Part shown: piece by piece, positions 1 through 12,400 of the stretch
Layout of the letters: every line of letters starts with the position of its first letter
How positions within the stretch are numbered: position 1 is the stretch's first letter
Source of the DNA: Escallonia rubra
Taxonomy: Eukaryota; Streptophyta; Magnoliopsida; Escalloniales; Escalloniaceae
NCBI GenBank assembly: GCA_033065855.1
Contig: JAVXUO010000908.1
Span: 310,001-374,000 of the forward strand
Reading direction: 5' to 3'
DNA: 64,000 bases
Notes under the pieces: model-generated
Databases searched by the model: none
What the model was told of the DNA's origin: nothing
What the model saw: the letters and a program-made list of their open reading frames with translations, nothing else
Translations under genes and position numbers: made by a program

Positions 1-24
1 CTCACCAAATGTTTTTTCGACCAG

Positions 25-3000
25 ATAAGTACCACGGTGTCATGCTATTACCAGAGGGGCTTATAGAAAGCATTCCTGAAGTGTATGCTCTATTGCAGGT
101 AACTATTGCCATTTAAAATCTGTTCTGTTACCCTGATGTCGTGGTATTAACAACTTTTACCTCCCAGGAAATTCACGGATTGCTTAGGAGTGGTATTTCT
201 GTTGAAAACATTTCGTCTCAGCTGTCACCTTGGGCATCTGCGTTGTTTGAATTTTTGCCACCCTTCATCAGAAAACAGGTCCTTTTCCCATCTTGTCCTT
301 CACATCGGTAATTTGACCTTCATGTGTCATGGTTCTCATCTAAAGTACTCCAAACAGCTGCTCCTCCAGCCTGAATCCGATGATTCTGCACAGCTTTCCC
401 AGGTATTTGATTTTCTGTTCCTCATGGTATTATAAGGATTATTACATAATCTCTTTCTCCATGATAATTTATTTTTCCTTTTAATATTCTTTTCCAGATT
501 GAGACAGAGAAGCTTCTTGCTCATCTTGTGGAAGCTGAAATGAATAAACGATCGGTAGGCTATGATAATGAATTATCATTCATTCCTTTTTTGTCTAAAC
601 TCATTTTTGCCTTTTTATCTGAACTCATTTTCGCCTCTCTGTCTAAACTCTGTTTGTTTTTTAGCATCTATTATTATATGGCTTCTCTGGCCGATAACTC
701 GTTATTTTCTCTTGCGAAGTAATACACAAGGCTTGGGTTATTGGGTTGTCTTTCTTTTCAAGCAAAGCTGATTGTCATGGTCTTTTGGCAGCTGCAACTT
801 TTTTAACATGCATTTTTATAATCTCAGTACTATATTTGGTTCTAAACACAGGATAACTGACTTTAGGACTTTGCTAGTTTCAGTCTATTGGCCGCCCTGA
901 GTAACTTGTATGTTTGATATTGTAAACCATGATTATTTAACACCTCTTTGGTTTGTGTGGAAATTATAACAGAAAGAAGGAACATATAAGGGGAAGAAAT
1001 TTAATGCGATCTGCCACTTCTTTGGCTATCAAGCTCGGGGATCATTGCCGTCAAAGTTTGATTGTGACTATGCCTATGTAAGTTTTTGCTTTAAATCGCT
1101 TCATCTCCTTAGCTTTCGAGTTATACCCATCTCTCATCCAAACAAATGAATATCCTTGCAGGTTCTTGGACACATCTGTTACCATATTCTGGCAGCTGGT
1201 CTGAATGGTTATATGGCAACCGTAACTAACCTTAAGCATCATGTGAATAAGTGGCGTTGTGGTGCAGCTCCAATAACAGTAGGTTTTTTATTCACACCCA
1301 CTTTTTATTAAGAAAGACTAGGATTCTAGCTTCTCTCTCTCCCGGTGTCTCTTTCTCTCCCTCTCCCCCCATCCACCCACACAAACGCACACCCCTCTGA
1401 TAGAGTAACAATGTTTTCCTTGTGCTCTTTATTGCTATCAAATTGTTGGAGCGGTTTTCTGGTTAATGCTTGGACTGACAGAGTATATTGACTCCTTTGA
1501 CTGCATTGATAAACCTCAGGCAATGATGACTGTAAAGCGTTATGGTCGTGGTCCTGGGGCCTCATCAATTGGAAAACCAGCTGTGAATCCTTCTACTGTA
1601 GATCTGAAGGGCAAAGCATATCAGTATGTCCTTTTCCACCATTACCCAGATGCTTGTTTCATGTCACACATGCATAGATTCAAAACAACAGAATTTCTTC
1701 TTCTTTGTCTTTTTCTTTCTGGTCACCTAAAATTACATGGATTCTATCTTAATAAGCATTTGGAAAAAAATGGCCTTCTGTGTACGAAAAGGGCTGTTAT
1801 TGTCATTATTGTTGTTTGTAATTTTTTCGTTGTTATTTTACTGTAATTATTGTGTGGTACCCAGAACTGAAGGAAACACTAATGGTTTTGAGCTGTAGTC
1901 ACTGCTGCTAATGATTGCTTGGTCTTGTGCAGGCTGCTGAGACAAAATGCAGCAAAGTTTTTGATGGACGATCTGTACAGAAACCCAGGACCCCTTCAGT
2001 TCGATGGTCCAGGTGCCGATGCCAAGGCTGTAACTTTGTGTGTAGAAGATCAGGATTATATGGGGCGTATCAAGGAATTGCAGCAATATCTTGACAAGGT
2101 GCAGATCTTTCTATCCCACTATATTGTCTTTATTACCATCACAATAATTAGAGCGTCTTTCCTCTGTTAAAAGCTAAGTAAGTTAATTAATTCGGTTATG
2201 TGATGTGGTATTGGCTTCATTGCTTTATTTTTTTATTTTTCCTTGGACTTGCTAAAGGCTATGAGTATTGTTTTGTCTATTAAGAACATATTGAATGTGG
2301 GTCTAAAATGACCAAAGTTTTTCTTGTGAGTTATGGTATAGCTCCTAGTAATATGATTGTACTCGCAATAGTGTTAAAATGTTTACCTAAATTCAGAAGG
2401 TTAAGAATGAGGAAGAAAAGAAGACTAACATTTACTATCTTATTACCTGATCCTCTAAAGATGGTTCCGACAAGTTTATATTTTGTTACCTTGGTAGTGA
2501 TACTTTTTTTTTTGGGTACAAAGGAAAGGTAATTAAATTAATTGTGTAACATTACAATCATCCATTGCCTAAACCAGCACCATCTGCCGCAATCAATGGT
2601 ACAAGTCCTTCCGGGGGGTGTTCCAACAACTCAAAATCTTTCCCTTGATTGGCTCCCATTCTAGCCAGGTAGTCTGCACATCTGTTCCCTTCCCTTAGAA
2701 CGTGCTGGGGGTGAAAGATGTTAGCCCCTTTTGTCATCAGTTTCTTTGCTGTGAGGGAATCTGTCTCCACCACTGCTTCTTCAATTCTGTTATCCTTGAT
2801 CCATATCAGTCCTTTTAGAATTCCATGGATTTCAGCTTCCAGAACATTACATATAGCTAAGTGTCCGATAAATCCTCCCATCCATTCTCCTTTCCTGTTT
2901 CTTATAATGCCACGAAATCCTCCTGATTCCTCGTCTCACACTTCCATCTGTATTTATCTTCAAGAGACCTGCAGAAGGGGAAGACTAAACTAATACTATG

Positions 3001-3610
3001 GTTGGTAGTGTTACTGTACCGGGGTTTTATAAGGGTTAGCCCTTTATAAAGCGTACTTATTATTATTATTTTTTGGGGTAGGGGCGGAGCGGGGGGGGTT
3101 GGCTGGAGAGAAAGAGAATGTTCTTATGGGTATATGGGAGGTCCCATCCACTGGATACATGTTCTCAAAGGGAGACACCCAGCTAACCTTGTGCCAGAGA
3201 TACGAAGTTCTGTTTATTAGAAGAAGGAAAGATATGCCTACGTATTGTGGATGGTCTTAGCCATTTGTTGCTGTATCTCTTCTGGATCAAGTAGCCAAAG
3301 GGTGGTGCATGTTTGAGGTTCTATGAGATAATAGCTGATGTACGACACCTTATCTAGCTGAATATAACAATGCCACCTTCTTTTCTACTTGATTGTTGCA
3401 TGAAAGAATTTTTGAGTGGATCTCAGTTGATACTTGCTTTGGTGTTGTTCCTCATGGTGTCTCTGTGCTCTTTTCCCACTATCTTTTCAGGTGCGAACCA
3501 TTGTCAAGCCAGGGTGTTCACAGGATGTCCTGAAAGCAGCTTTGAGTGCAATGTCTTCTCTAACAGCCATACTCTCCTTGATATCCTCACCTACAAATAG
3601 CGGGCTTTAG
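25..3610 (+). CDS. PFP-ALPHA: Pyrophosphate--fructose 6-phosphate 1-phosphotransferase subunit alpha, 3' part
   Basis: Regulatory alpha subunit of the cytosolic PPi-dependent phosphofructokinase, which interconverts fructose 6-phosphate and fructose 1,6-bisphosphate; in plants the beta subunit is catalytic. The 5' half lies outside the window. Coding exons read here: 25-98, 168-278, 358-402, 498-554, 973-1077, 1162-1278, 1520-1623, 1933-2098, 3491-3610. All have GT-AG borders and keep frame, giving about 299 residues to the stop. Diagnostic stretches are [73 protein letters not shown] and [20 protein letters not shown], all typical of the alpha chain. The last intron (2099-3490) is the largest and holds a retrotransposon fragment on the opposite strand. 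The 5' border at position 25 is the least certain. No frame break is seen, so the gene looks intact. Confidence 0.93.
2558..2881 (-). mobile_element. LINE-derived RNase H-like fragment in a PFP intron
   Basis: An open stretch of 107 codons on the minus strand reads like the RNase H-like domain (RVT_3 type) found at the 3' end of plant non-LTR retrotransposons. It shows an alternating small and hydrophobic start, the segment [13 protein letters not shown], then [13 protein letters not shown] and finally [18 protein letters not shown]. The catalytic pattern is partly present (E of AEIHG, D of VETDS, D of CADYLA). The stretch between the middle and last motif is shorter than usual, which suggests an internal deletion. 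It lies wholly inside the last PFP alpha intron and opposite to the gene. No poly(A) tail or target duplication was found nearby. It is a passenger relic rather than a host gene. Confidence 0.65.
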
Positions 3611-5399
3611 AAGTATTTTTTAAGTTGCTTAGAATTTTTGGGTGGTCTACCCGCAGTACTGGCTTTCTTTTTCCCTTTATATTCTGAAAGTTTTGGCGCA
3701 GAACGATTGGATCTTGGCAACAAACTTAGTTATTTGTTTTTCTTGTAACATTCATCAAGCAAAATAATTGCAAGAGAGGATTTTGTTGCGGTTTCGGAGA
3801 AGATGAGATTCACACTGTATACATTAGAGCTAGACAGCGGTGGCATTGAATATGACTTTTGCTGAACTTTAACTTGAGTCTGACCGTGATCCATCTTAAA
3901 GGAATATAATTTATAAGTCGCATGCTTGAATTGTTCGTTTTTCCACCAGCAGACCATGTTCTTTATATATGATTCAAGCTTCAGAGCAATTATCAGTGTA
4001 AGTATTGTGTCACCAACGCTGTGCAAGTTTATTCTAATCCACAAGAAAAGAAAACACTTGACCACTTATTACTTGCTTGGCGGCTCACGAGGGTGTGCTT
4101 CCGAACTCAAAAGAGTGCTACCAGTGTCGTTTCTAATATGCTACCTGAAAAACAGCAAATCGATTTTCTGTCTGAAAAAAGGATACTGAAGCACCAAATC
4201 AGTAGGGATAGCAAGCCAGCATGGTTTGTTCCTGAGATCTTGCCCTCGAAGTGATCACGTGCATACTCGAACAACCCTTTCCAGCCATATTTGAAACATA
4301 ATTCAGGGTCAGTCTCAAGCGGCAGCAATGGAGAAATTGCGACTGGGGGACTACTACAGCTTCAGCAGTAGAGTTTCTTTGCAGCTTGTCCTTGAGGCCA
4401 GGATTTGAGGTTACATGTTAGTAAGGAAAGAACCGTGCCAATCCAGGAGAGGATGGGATCTGGGGTGAGGTTACTTAACAGCTTCCACTTTGAATATTAA
4501 TAGTTCTAACTTTATCACCGTAGTCCGTAGGAACTGGTAGCATCATATGTAGTTGATCCTGGGGCCACCAGCGTTGATAAAGAAGGCCACTAGGGAAGCA
4601 ATTATATTACAATAACCAAGTTGTTCCCAATGCCAATTTTATATATTGGTTTCATGGTTTGTGGCCTTCTGATTATCATCAATCTTCTTGTCGATTTCCT
4701 AGAAAAGTAAATGCAAAATAGTTCTTGTAGATTTCAAAATAGTTATTTTCTTTTCTGTCCTTTCTTAAAAGGAAAATTGAGGATAGAATAGAAGGAAAAT
4801 GGGGGACTAGAGCTTCGGATGTTTGCGTAAGACAAAGTGGCTCACTAATTTTAAAAGAAGAAGGAGGTAATTTGACGTGCCTGCAGACGGTATCGCTTTG
4901 ATCGTTCACCTTGAACTTGCTAATCGCTGACAACAAAGGGGCAGGGGGGAAAGACAAATTCAGGAATAAAAATGAAAAAAAGGCCAAGAAGATTACATCA
5001 TGGTTTTCATAAACTTGATAACCCAAGCGTTCAGTAGTCTGGTCTGTGATAAATGGCCTCCAAGGATACCAGTAAAGAGCAATAATCTGCTTTGCTTACC
5101 TTCTGCCAATTTCGCACCTTGTTAGCACTTGCAACTACTGGTCTATCTAGCCCTGCTATTGAGTAGTTTGCTGTCAAGATTATCTCACTGGTGCATCAAG
5201 CGGATCACTTCTCTTGGCGGAGAGGTAAAGCCCATCGCAGGAACCTCTTCTTTAATATCACATCACTATGTACGATTATCTGAATCACGACGCACAAGTA
5301 TCTGATAGATCATGCACTATGTGATCTGTATATTCATGTACTTGGTGCCTAATAATGGTGGAATAAAACTTTTGCAGGTACTTCTTGTTTTCGGAGAAC
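3611..5399. other. Intergenic stretch between PFP alpha and the UGT gene
   Basis: It holds the PFP 3' flank and the UGT 5' flank. Open frames exist at about 4021-4254 (+) and 4107-4328 (-), overlapping each other; neither resembles a family I recognise. A 3' splice-like TTTGCAG at 5372-5378 could end an intron in the UGT 5' leader. No repeat with clear borders is visible. Confidence 0.5.
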
Positions 5400-7020
5400 A
5401 TGATGGAGGCTCAAAAAGCTTACAAAGCTCATGTGATGGTACTGGCATATCATGGACAAGGGCACATAAATCCGATGGTTCAGTTCTCTAAACGTCTTGC
5501 CTCAAAAGGGATCAAGGTCACCGTCACTACCACCCTCTCCAATGTAAAGGCCATGAGAGGCGGATCGGGCTCGATTTCATTTGAAGACGTCTATGATGAT
5601 TGTGCGGAGGGTGGGGTGGCAGGACCCGGAGGATTTAAGGGCTTCCTTGATAGGTTTGAAGCTAGTGGCTCGAAAAGCTTGATTGAACTCATTAGGAAAC
5701 AAGAAACCTCTGAATACCCTGTTAAGTGCCTTGTGTATGATGCTAACATACCGTGGGCTTCAAATGTGTCCAAGATGCTGGGAATAGTTGGGGCAGCCTT
5801 TTTCACGCAGTCATGTGCTGCTGTTGCATTAATGTATCCCATGCATTGCGAGATTTCAGGCAATCCTCTCCCACTACCTGCTTTTTCAATGTCCGGGCTG
5901 CCACAACCTAGAGTTCCTAATCTACCATCACTTGGTTCTGATACGGGACGTTATCCTCCAATAATTCGCCACATATTGAGCCAATTCGATAACATTGAGA
6001 AAGCAGATTGGGTCCTTTTTAACTCCTTTGATAGCTTGGAAGAAGATGTGAGTTGAATTTTTTCTTAAGTTGATGCAATTAGAGTCATTACATAATGTGA
6101 TGAAGCTTTGTTTTCCTCAATTTTTTTAACTTCTCTATCACTTCTTTGGTCACTTCTGAGTTTCTAGCAATGAGATCATACCTTCTGACCTATCTAGGCT
6201 CAAACGCAGTTCGCGGTTTTCTTTTTCTCGCTTCAAGTCCAGAAACTTTTTACTTTAAGGAATCGTCAAGTCATGCAAAGTTTACTTGCAAATGTAGGTG
6301 GTGAAATGGATGTCAAAACTCTGGCACGTTGCAACAATTGGACCGATCGTACCTTCTGCTTACCTCGACAAGCGAGTAGAAGATGACAATGGTTATGGTT
6401 TTAACCTTTACGAGCCAGAAACTGGCGCCTGCATGAAGTGGCTTAACACTAAGAAGACTGGATCTGTTGTGTATGTCTCGTTTGGGAGTGCAGCAAGTTT
6501 GAGTGCAGATCAGATGGCAGAAATGGCAAATGCATTAAGACAAATCAGCGACAGCTTCTTGTGGGTGGTTAAACCAACTGAAGAGAGCAAGCTTCCCAGT
6601 AGTTTTGTGCAGGAGACATCAGAGAAAGGATTGGTAGTGACATGGTGCCCTCAGTTGGAGGTATTAGCCCATCATGCATTGGGATGCTTCATATCACATT
6701 GTGGATGGAATTCAACAGTAGAGGCTATAAGCTTCGGGATGCCCGTGGTGGCAATGCCACAGTTTCTAGACCAGATGACAAATGCACATTTCGTGGAGCA
6801 CGTTTGGGAAGTGGGAGTAAAAACCATGGTAGACGAAAATGGTCTAACAAGTGGTGAAGAAATAGAAAGATGCATCAAGGAAGTTATGCACGGTGAGAGA
6901 GGGCACGAGTTTAAAAAGAATGCTCTACGATGGAAGGAGTTGGCTAGAGAGGCAATAGAGGAAGGAGGAAGTTCAGATAGGTGTATTGGTGAAATCATTG
7001 CTCAGCTTGTGACAACCTAA
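5400..7020 (+). CDS. UGT74: UDP-glycosyltransferase, family 1, UGT74 type
   Basis: Transfers a sugar, probably glucose from UDP-glucose, to a small acceptor such as a hormone, acid or phenolic; a cytosolic enzyme. Two exons, 5400-6047 and 6298-7020, joined in frame by a GTGAGT donor and a TAG acceptor at the intron position usual for UGT74. The protein is about 455 residues, the normal length. Counting from the second of two adjacent ATGs (5403): GQGHINP with the expected catalytic His at 21; partner Asp at 113 in VYDANIPWAS; the 44-residue PSPG box at 331-374, starting WCPQLEVLAHHALGCF, with HCGWNS inside and ending LDQ. The terminal Gln favours UDP-glucose. VVKWMSKLWHVATIGPIVPS at the exon junction is UGT74-like. 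The acceptor cannot be read from sequence; UGT74 members act on salicylate, auxins, thiohydroximates and others. No break is seen. Confidence 0.93.
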
Positions 7021-7300
7021 TTTGGGACTAAAGCAAAGACTTCAATTTGTCTCTGAATGGATCATGCCTTCTCTAATTGAGGCACAAACACTCTTGAGCT
7101 CTACCTGGCTAACACTTAATTCGCCAGTAGCGAGCGAGAAACAATGAGGTTGCGTATTCATGTTCATGTAGAGTAACTTTTATTGGAAAGCCCAATTTGC
7201 AGTACTACATCATCTTCGTATCTCGCTTCCTGATAATACTATGAGGGGGACTTGTTTAACTGGCAGAAATTTACAATAATACTACTTTGGTATACTTGAG

Positions 7301-7348
7301 GCAGTTATGCACGGACAGAACGATGCATCAAGAAAGTTATGCATGGTA
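7301..7348 (+). pseudogene. Tiny relic of a second UGT coding sequence
   Basis: About 48 bases here repeat a piece of the UGT second exon: both contain GATGCATCAAG followed by AAGTTATGCA (intact gene at about 6869-6892). The relic reads RCIKKVMHG where the gene reads RCIKEVMHG, and a second partial GCAGTTATGCACGG lies just upstream of it. The rest of the copy is gone. This points to a former tandem UGT or a local duplication 280 bp past the stop codon. Confidence 0.55.
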
Positions 7349-7889
7349 AGTCCAAAGATTTGAGAAAAACAAAATTACGCTTTAGTATAAATTTAGGTAA
7401 AGTTCGCAGGAAATCCTAGGCTATCCCTTGCTATTGGACAGACATTTGGGCTTGTTGCGAACAAGTTTTGGTGATTCTTGGCTATGTGACCACCAGCATC
7501 ACTGCTTGTGACTCCCTAACTAGCATATATTCAATAATTGCGAACTCCACTAGTTCAATTAACCACCACGGTCTTTTTTCCTTCATAATTAATTTGGAGG
7601 AAAAAAAAAAGCACAGGCTCAGAGAAATGTATATTCTGTCCATTCTTTTTCAAGCATCATAACGCTCTTTGTTCTTTGAGTTGATTAAGACTTGGAATGT
7701 GTTGTTACGCTCATAGAAAGTCAATTCAAGTCAATTTTTAGCATAAGTTTGCCTCGATACATCTATTCGTGTTTCATGATGGAGCTTGAGTGGAATCATT
7801 TACCTAATATCTCTAAGCATATAATCTCGTAGCCGATTAAGCCTAAGTTTTAGAAGTATACATAATGAATCGCAAAGAAAAAACCTGCT

Positions 7890-8889
7890 GGCTAAAACTA
7901 TGGGGAAACCCCTTGGGGAGCTTCCAGTTAAGTACCTTGCAGTCCTCAAAAATGAGAACTGCAAGGAATTAATCAGTAAATCGACGCAAGAATTCGAGGA
8001 CGGAAGGCAAAACTATTATCTTATGCTCGCAGGCTTGAACTTATCTCCTCTGTCCTCTATATAAAGTCTGTTGCAGCAGCACCTTTATCCTGCCTAAGAA
8101 GGTTCTTACTACTGTAGAATCTTTGTTTAAAGCTTACCTAAGGTCTGGACCTGAGCTTAAGACTACAAAAGCAAAAATTGCTCGGGAAGATCTTTGTTTA
8201 CTCGAGGATGAGGGCGTTCTGGGCATTAAAGACCTCATTTGTTGGAATAAAGCTATTATCACTAAAGCATATATGGCATGTGGCTATAAAGAAAGATAGT
8301 CTCTGGTTTAAGTGGATCCTCACTCACAAGTTCAGGGATACTTGTTTTAGTATCCTGTTCCCCATAATTGCAGCTGGACTTGGAGAAAAATTCTCAAATT
8401 CAGTGCACTTGCTCGACCTTTCATCAAGCATTACCTTGAAAATGGCAATGATATCCATCTTGCGGGAGAGAAATGGCATCCTTTTGGTCCACTTCCTTCT
8501 GCCTAAGTATGGCCCTCGTGTGATCTATGATGCCGCTAGTTCAATAACCTAATGCCAAGCTAGCAACAATTGCTATGCAGAACACTTGGAGTTGGCCTAG
8601 GCTCAAATCGCATGATCTAAGGAAAACCATTTGTTGCAATTCCTTCTGAACTGACTCCTAATCCGATGCATAATGATATCATCCTCGATATGGGATGCCT
8701 TAAAGAAGCTTGGTCCGAGATCCTATCGGTGTAACGTGGTATGGAGAGATACTATCCCTATGACTGTTTTTATTCTTATTCTTAGGTTGGCATGCCACAT
8801 GGCTTGAGGAGTGATCGCTGAATTTGCTGCAAAAAGCTTGCAAATAGATGTACGTTGGTAATCGAAAAATTAATTAATCAAAAAAAAAA
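7890..8889 (+). mobile_element. Dead LINE (non-LTR retrotransposon), reverse transcriptase 3' part
   Basis: Reading all three frames in turn gives plant LINE reverse transcriptase remnants: LGELPVKYLAVL near 7910-7950, then NKAIITKHIWHVAIKKDSLW near 8250-8310, SWTWRKILKFSALARPFIKH near 8370-8440, and YGPRVIYDAASS near 8510-8545. Frames shift and stop codons interrupt throughout. An A-rich run at about 8877-8889 may be the 3' poly(A) tail. The 5' part is missing, as is usual for truncated LINE insertions. It fills most of the gap between the UGT and FRS genes. Confidence 0.72.
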
Positions 8890-9444
8890 TTTATCTGTAT
8901 CGCACTCATTGTCACATTTTAATACGTAAACAAGATCAAATAAGAGATTTGTTATGAGTTGATAGCTGGCATAAAACAAGTGGCATGGTATAATATGAAT
9001 AATGAATCTATAAAATCATTTTGACAGGAAAAAAAAATGAAAAGAAAAAGGTGATTCATGGAGCAGACCCAAGCCAATATAAAAAAAAAACTTGGACGAT
9101 GAGGATGCTGGGTAAAGAACTAACAGTAACATATTTTGGGAGAGGCTAACGTCCGGTCACCCCACCCGCAAACCCAGAATTGGATTAAAGGAGGTTGGCA
9201 GAGCTCGAATTCGTTACATGCTAACGCTTCAGCCCCTTTCACTGCTGAAGTTTCCATCGGAGGTTCCTTTCCGGTCAGCCGTTCTCTCTCTCTCTCTCCA
9301 CTTGCTTCCGCAGAATAACATCCGTTGCTTTACCTCATTGTTTAGTAATATGTATACATGCCCAGCACACACCGATTCGACAAATCTACTGTAAACTGTA
9401 AGGGTCAACAAACAAATAATTTCGCGCATACTTCAGTAGGCACC
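8890..9444. other. 5' flank and probable leader of the FRS-like gene
   Basis: Noncoding. It contains a short CT run at about 9284-9300, common in plant 5' leaders. An in-frame ATG at 9358 would add 29 residues to the downstream protein, but that stretch has no family resemblance. Confidence 0.4.
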
Positions 9445-12400
9445 ATGGATTTTGAACCTTTAAACTTAGATAACGAGGTGATAGAATTCGATATGGGTTC
9501 TGCTGGAGAAGAAGACGAAGACGAAGAAGACCCTGGTCTTGATTTGGAACAGCCTTTTGACTATGATGATAATTACGTTCATAATATGGCCGATAATTCC
9601 ACCGAGGTTCATAATTTCCCTTCTTCTTTAAATGGGGACCCGATTCTAAACCCCTACGAGGGTATGGAATTTGATTCTGAACAGGCTGCCCGAAATTTCT
9701 ACAACTCATACGCCCGTCGGACGGGGTTTAGTACTCGTGTCAGTGTGTACCAGCGCTCTCGTCGTGACGGATCGATCATTTGCCGGCAAGTTGTGTGTTC
9801 TAGGGAAGGGTTTAGACGCGAGGGTGGAGAAAACAAGTCCAAGCGTCAGCGTACTGTTACTAGGGTTGGTTGTAAGGCACAGATGACTGTAAAGAAGCAA
9901 AGTTCTGGAAAATGGGCTGTTACGAAATTAGTCAAGGAACATAATCACAACCTCGTGCCGCCAGATAAAGTACATTGCCTCCGCTCTCACAGGCATGTAT
10001 CTGGTCCTGCAAGAAGCCTGATTGATACTCTTCAAGCAGCTGGGATGGGACCTAGTGGGGTGATGTCTGTGTTAATTAAGGAATCTGGTGGAATTAATAA
10101 TGTTGGTTTTACAAAGGTTGATTGTCAGAATTATATGAGCAGCAGCAGGCTGAGGACACTCGGGACCGGCGGTCAGTGTGTTTTTGACTATTTGAGGCAA
10201 ATGCAGGCCGAAGATCCTGGTTTCTTTTTTGCTGTTCAAGGTGATCTGGAGAATACATCTGGTAACATTTTTTGGGCTGATTCCAACTCTAGACTGAACT
10301 ATAACTACTTTGGAGATGCTGTCACGTTTGATACAACATATAGGACCAACCGTTATCGGGTTCCTTTTGCCCCATTTACAGGATTGAACCATCACGGACA
10401 ACCTGTATTGTTTGGCTGTGCATTGCTTCTCAATGAGTCGGAATCGTCATTTGTTTGGTTATTTGAAACTTGGCTTTCTGCAATGTCCAACCGCCTTCCC
10501 GCCTCTATTACGACAGACCAGGATAGGATCATAAGGTCAGTGGTAGCGCAGGTGCTTCCTGGAATCCGTCACCGTTTCTGTAAGTGGAACATATTTAGGG
10601 AAGCCCAGGAGAAACTTTCCCATGTATATCACTCATGCCTGACATTTGAAGTAGAATTCCAGAAGTGCGTTAACCTGAGTGAAACAGTTGAGGAGTTTGA
10701 ATCATGTTGGGAGTCCCTTCTCATGGGATACAATCTCAGAGATAACGAGTGGCTTCAGTCAATGTACAATGTGCGACAACAGTGGGTGCCAGTTTATCTC
10801 CGCGATACATTCTTTGGGGAAATGTCTATTACCTTGTCAAGTGATAGTATAAACTCGTTCTTTGATGGATATATAAATGCGTCAACTAGTATACATGTCC
10901 TGATCAAGCAGTACGAGAAGGCCATGATTAGTCGGTACGAGAGGGAAGTAAAGGCAGATTATGATACGATAAACACTGCACCAATTCTGAAAACTCCATC
11001 TCCGATGGAGAAGCAAGCAGCTAACCTTTACACAAGGAAAATATTCACGAAATTTCAAGAGGAATTGGTTGAGACTCTTGCTAATCCTGCAATTGTAATA
11101 AACGATACGGGATTGGAGATCATGTATCGGGTGGCAAAGTTTGGGGAAGATCACAAGGCATACTTTGTTAAGTTCAATGCTTTTGAAAAGAAAGCTACAT
11201 GTAGCTGCCAGATGTTTGAGTTTTCAGGTGTTCTATGTAGGCACATATTGTCCGTTTTTAGAGTGACGAACGTTCTTACACTTCCACCTCCTTATATCTT
11301 GAAACGCTGGACAAGAAATGCCAAAAGTGGTGTTATATTGGAAGAAGATTCCTTTACAGCTTGCTTTGACAATCTGTGCCGGGAAGCCATTAAATATGTT
11401 GAAGAAGGGGCTGATTCGCTGTATGTTTATAATGTGGCAAAGGATGCTCTCCGAGAGGCTGCAAAGAAGGTTTTTGATGCAAAGCAGAATCTTTCAGGAG
11501 TTGTACGGGGTGGTCGGATCAATGAAGGTGATCAGGAAGTAAACACAAAGGAAAGTCAAAGTGCTCATCTTCAGTCTTACTCTGTGGTCAGTTCTTTTCT
11601 CAAAAAGTTATAGTGCTTTGCATGGCCCCTACCAAGTACCACTCTTAAATTTCAATGCTGTGACTTCATTCATGTTAAAACTTGAAATGCACCTGGTATG
11701 CCATCATTGTTTTCTATTTGTGTTATTACAAATAACAAATACTTGTGCTGCTCTAAATGTCCCTCCCATATCCCCCTATCTGGTAGGTGCTTCCACTACC
11801 CTTGATTATAAGTATAAGCCATCTGTATATAGATAATGCCCCCTTGGGCCTAGGCTACAGATTTGGAACTAGCCCTCGTTAACCCCTCTCGTCCTTTCTA
11901 GTTTTAGGCAAGAGTTTATCCCAAGTCTTTTGGTACGACGCCAAGATACTGTAGCTGCTGAAGTAGCTGACATGCAGTATATTAGCAATTTCGAATTTTT
12001 ATATCTGAAGCTGAAATAATTCAAAGACAAACGATGGTAAGATGACAGAGGAAGAACTTCTGATAGGAGCTTCTCGTGATCAGCTTACCAGTGTTTTCCC
12101 GCTTGCTAAAGATTGGGCCGGTTCTGCTTGCTTTGTTGTTAATACCAATCCTGCATCAGAAGACCAACTGATGTAGTGGTCTAAAAGTCCTTCATCACAG
12201 TTCTGATAACCCTCTTCAGATGACATAATTTCTTGAGTTAGCATTCAAGGGAACAGACTGTGTATACTTAGCTAGCTGGATGTGCCATTGGATAAGCAAG
12301 CAAAGAAACCAGTATATACGCTTTTTGACCAGATTATACGCATCGATTTTCACAACCTTCTTAGAAGGTTTTAGTGCTGGCCTAATAGTTCAGTGTAAAT

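Noticed and set aside
4679..5026. Open frame of 115 codons (-)
   Set aside because: Low-complexity Phe/Ser/Leu composition and no family resemblance; upstream flank of the UGT gene.
5385..5399. Earlier UGT start
   Set aside because: The frame is open upstream, but the codon at 5385 is TTG; the first ATGs are at 5400 and 5403.
9358..9444. Upstream ATG adding 29 residues to the FRS-like protein
   Set aside because: The extra stretch has no resemblance to FRS N termini, while the ATG at 9445 has a strong context and starts the acidic N-terminal region.
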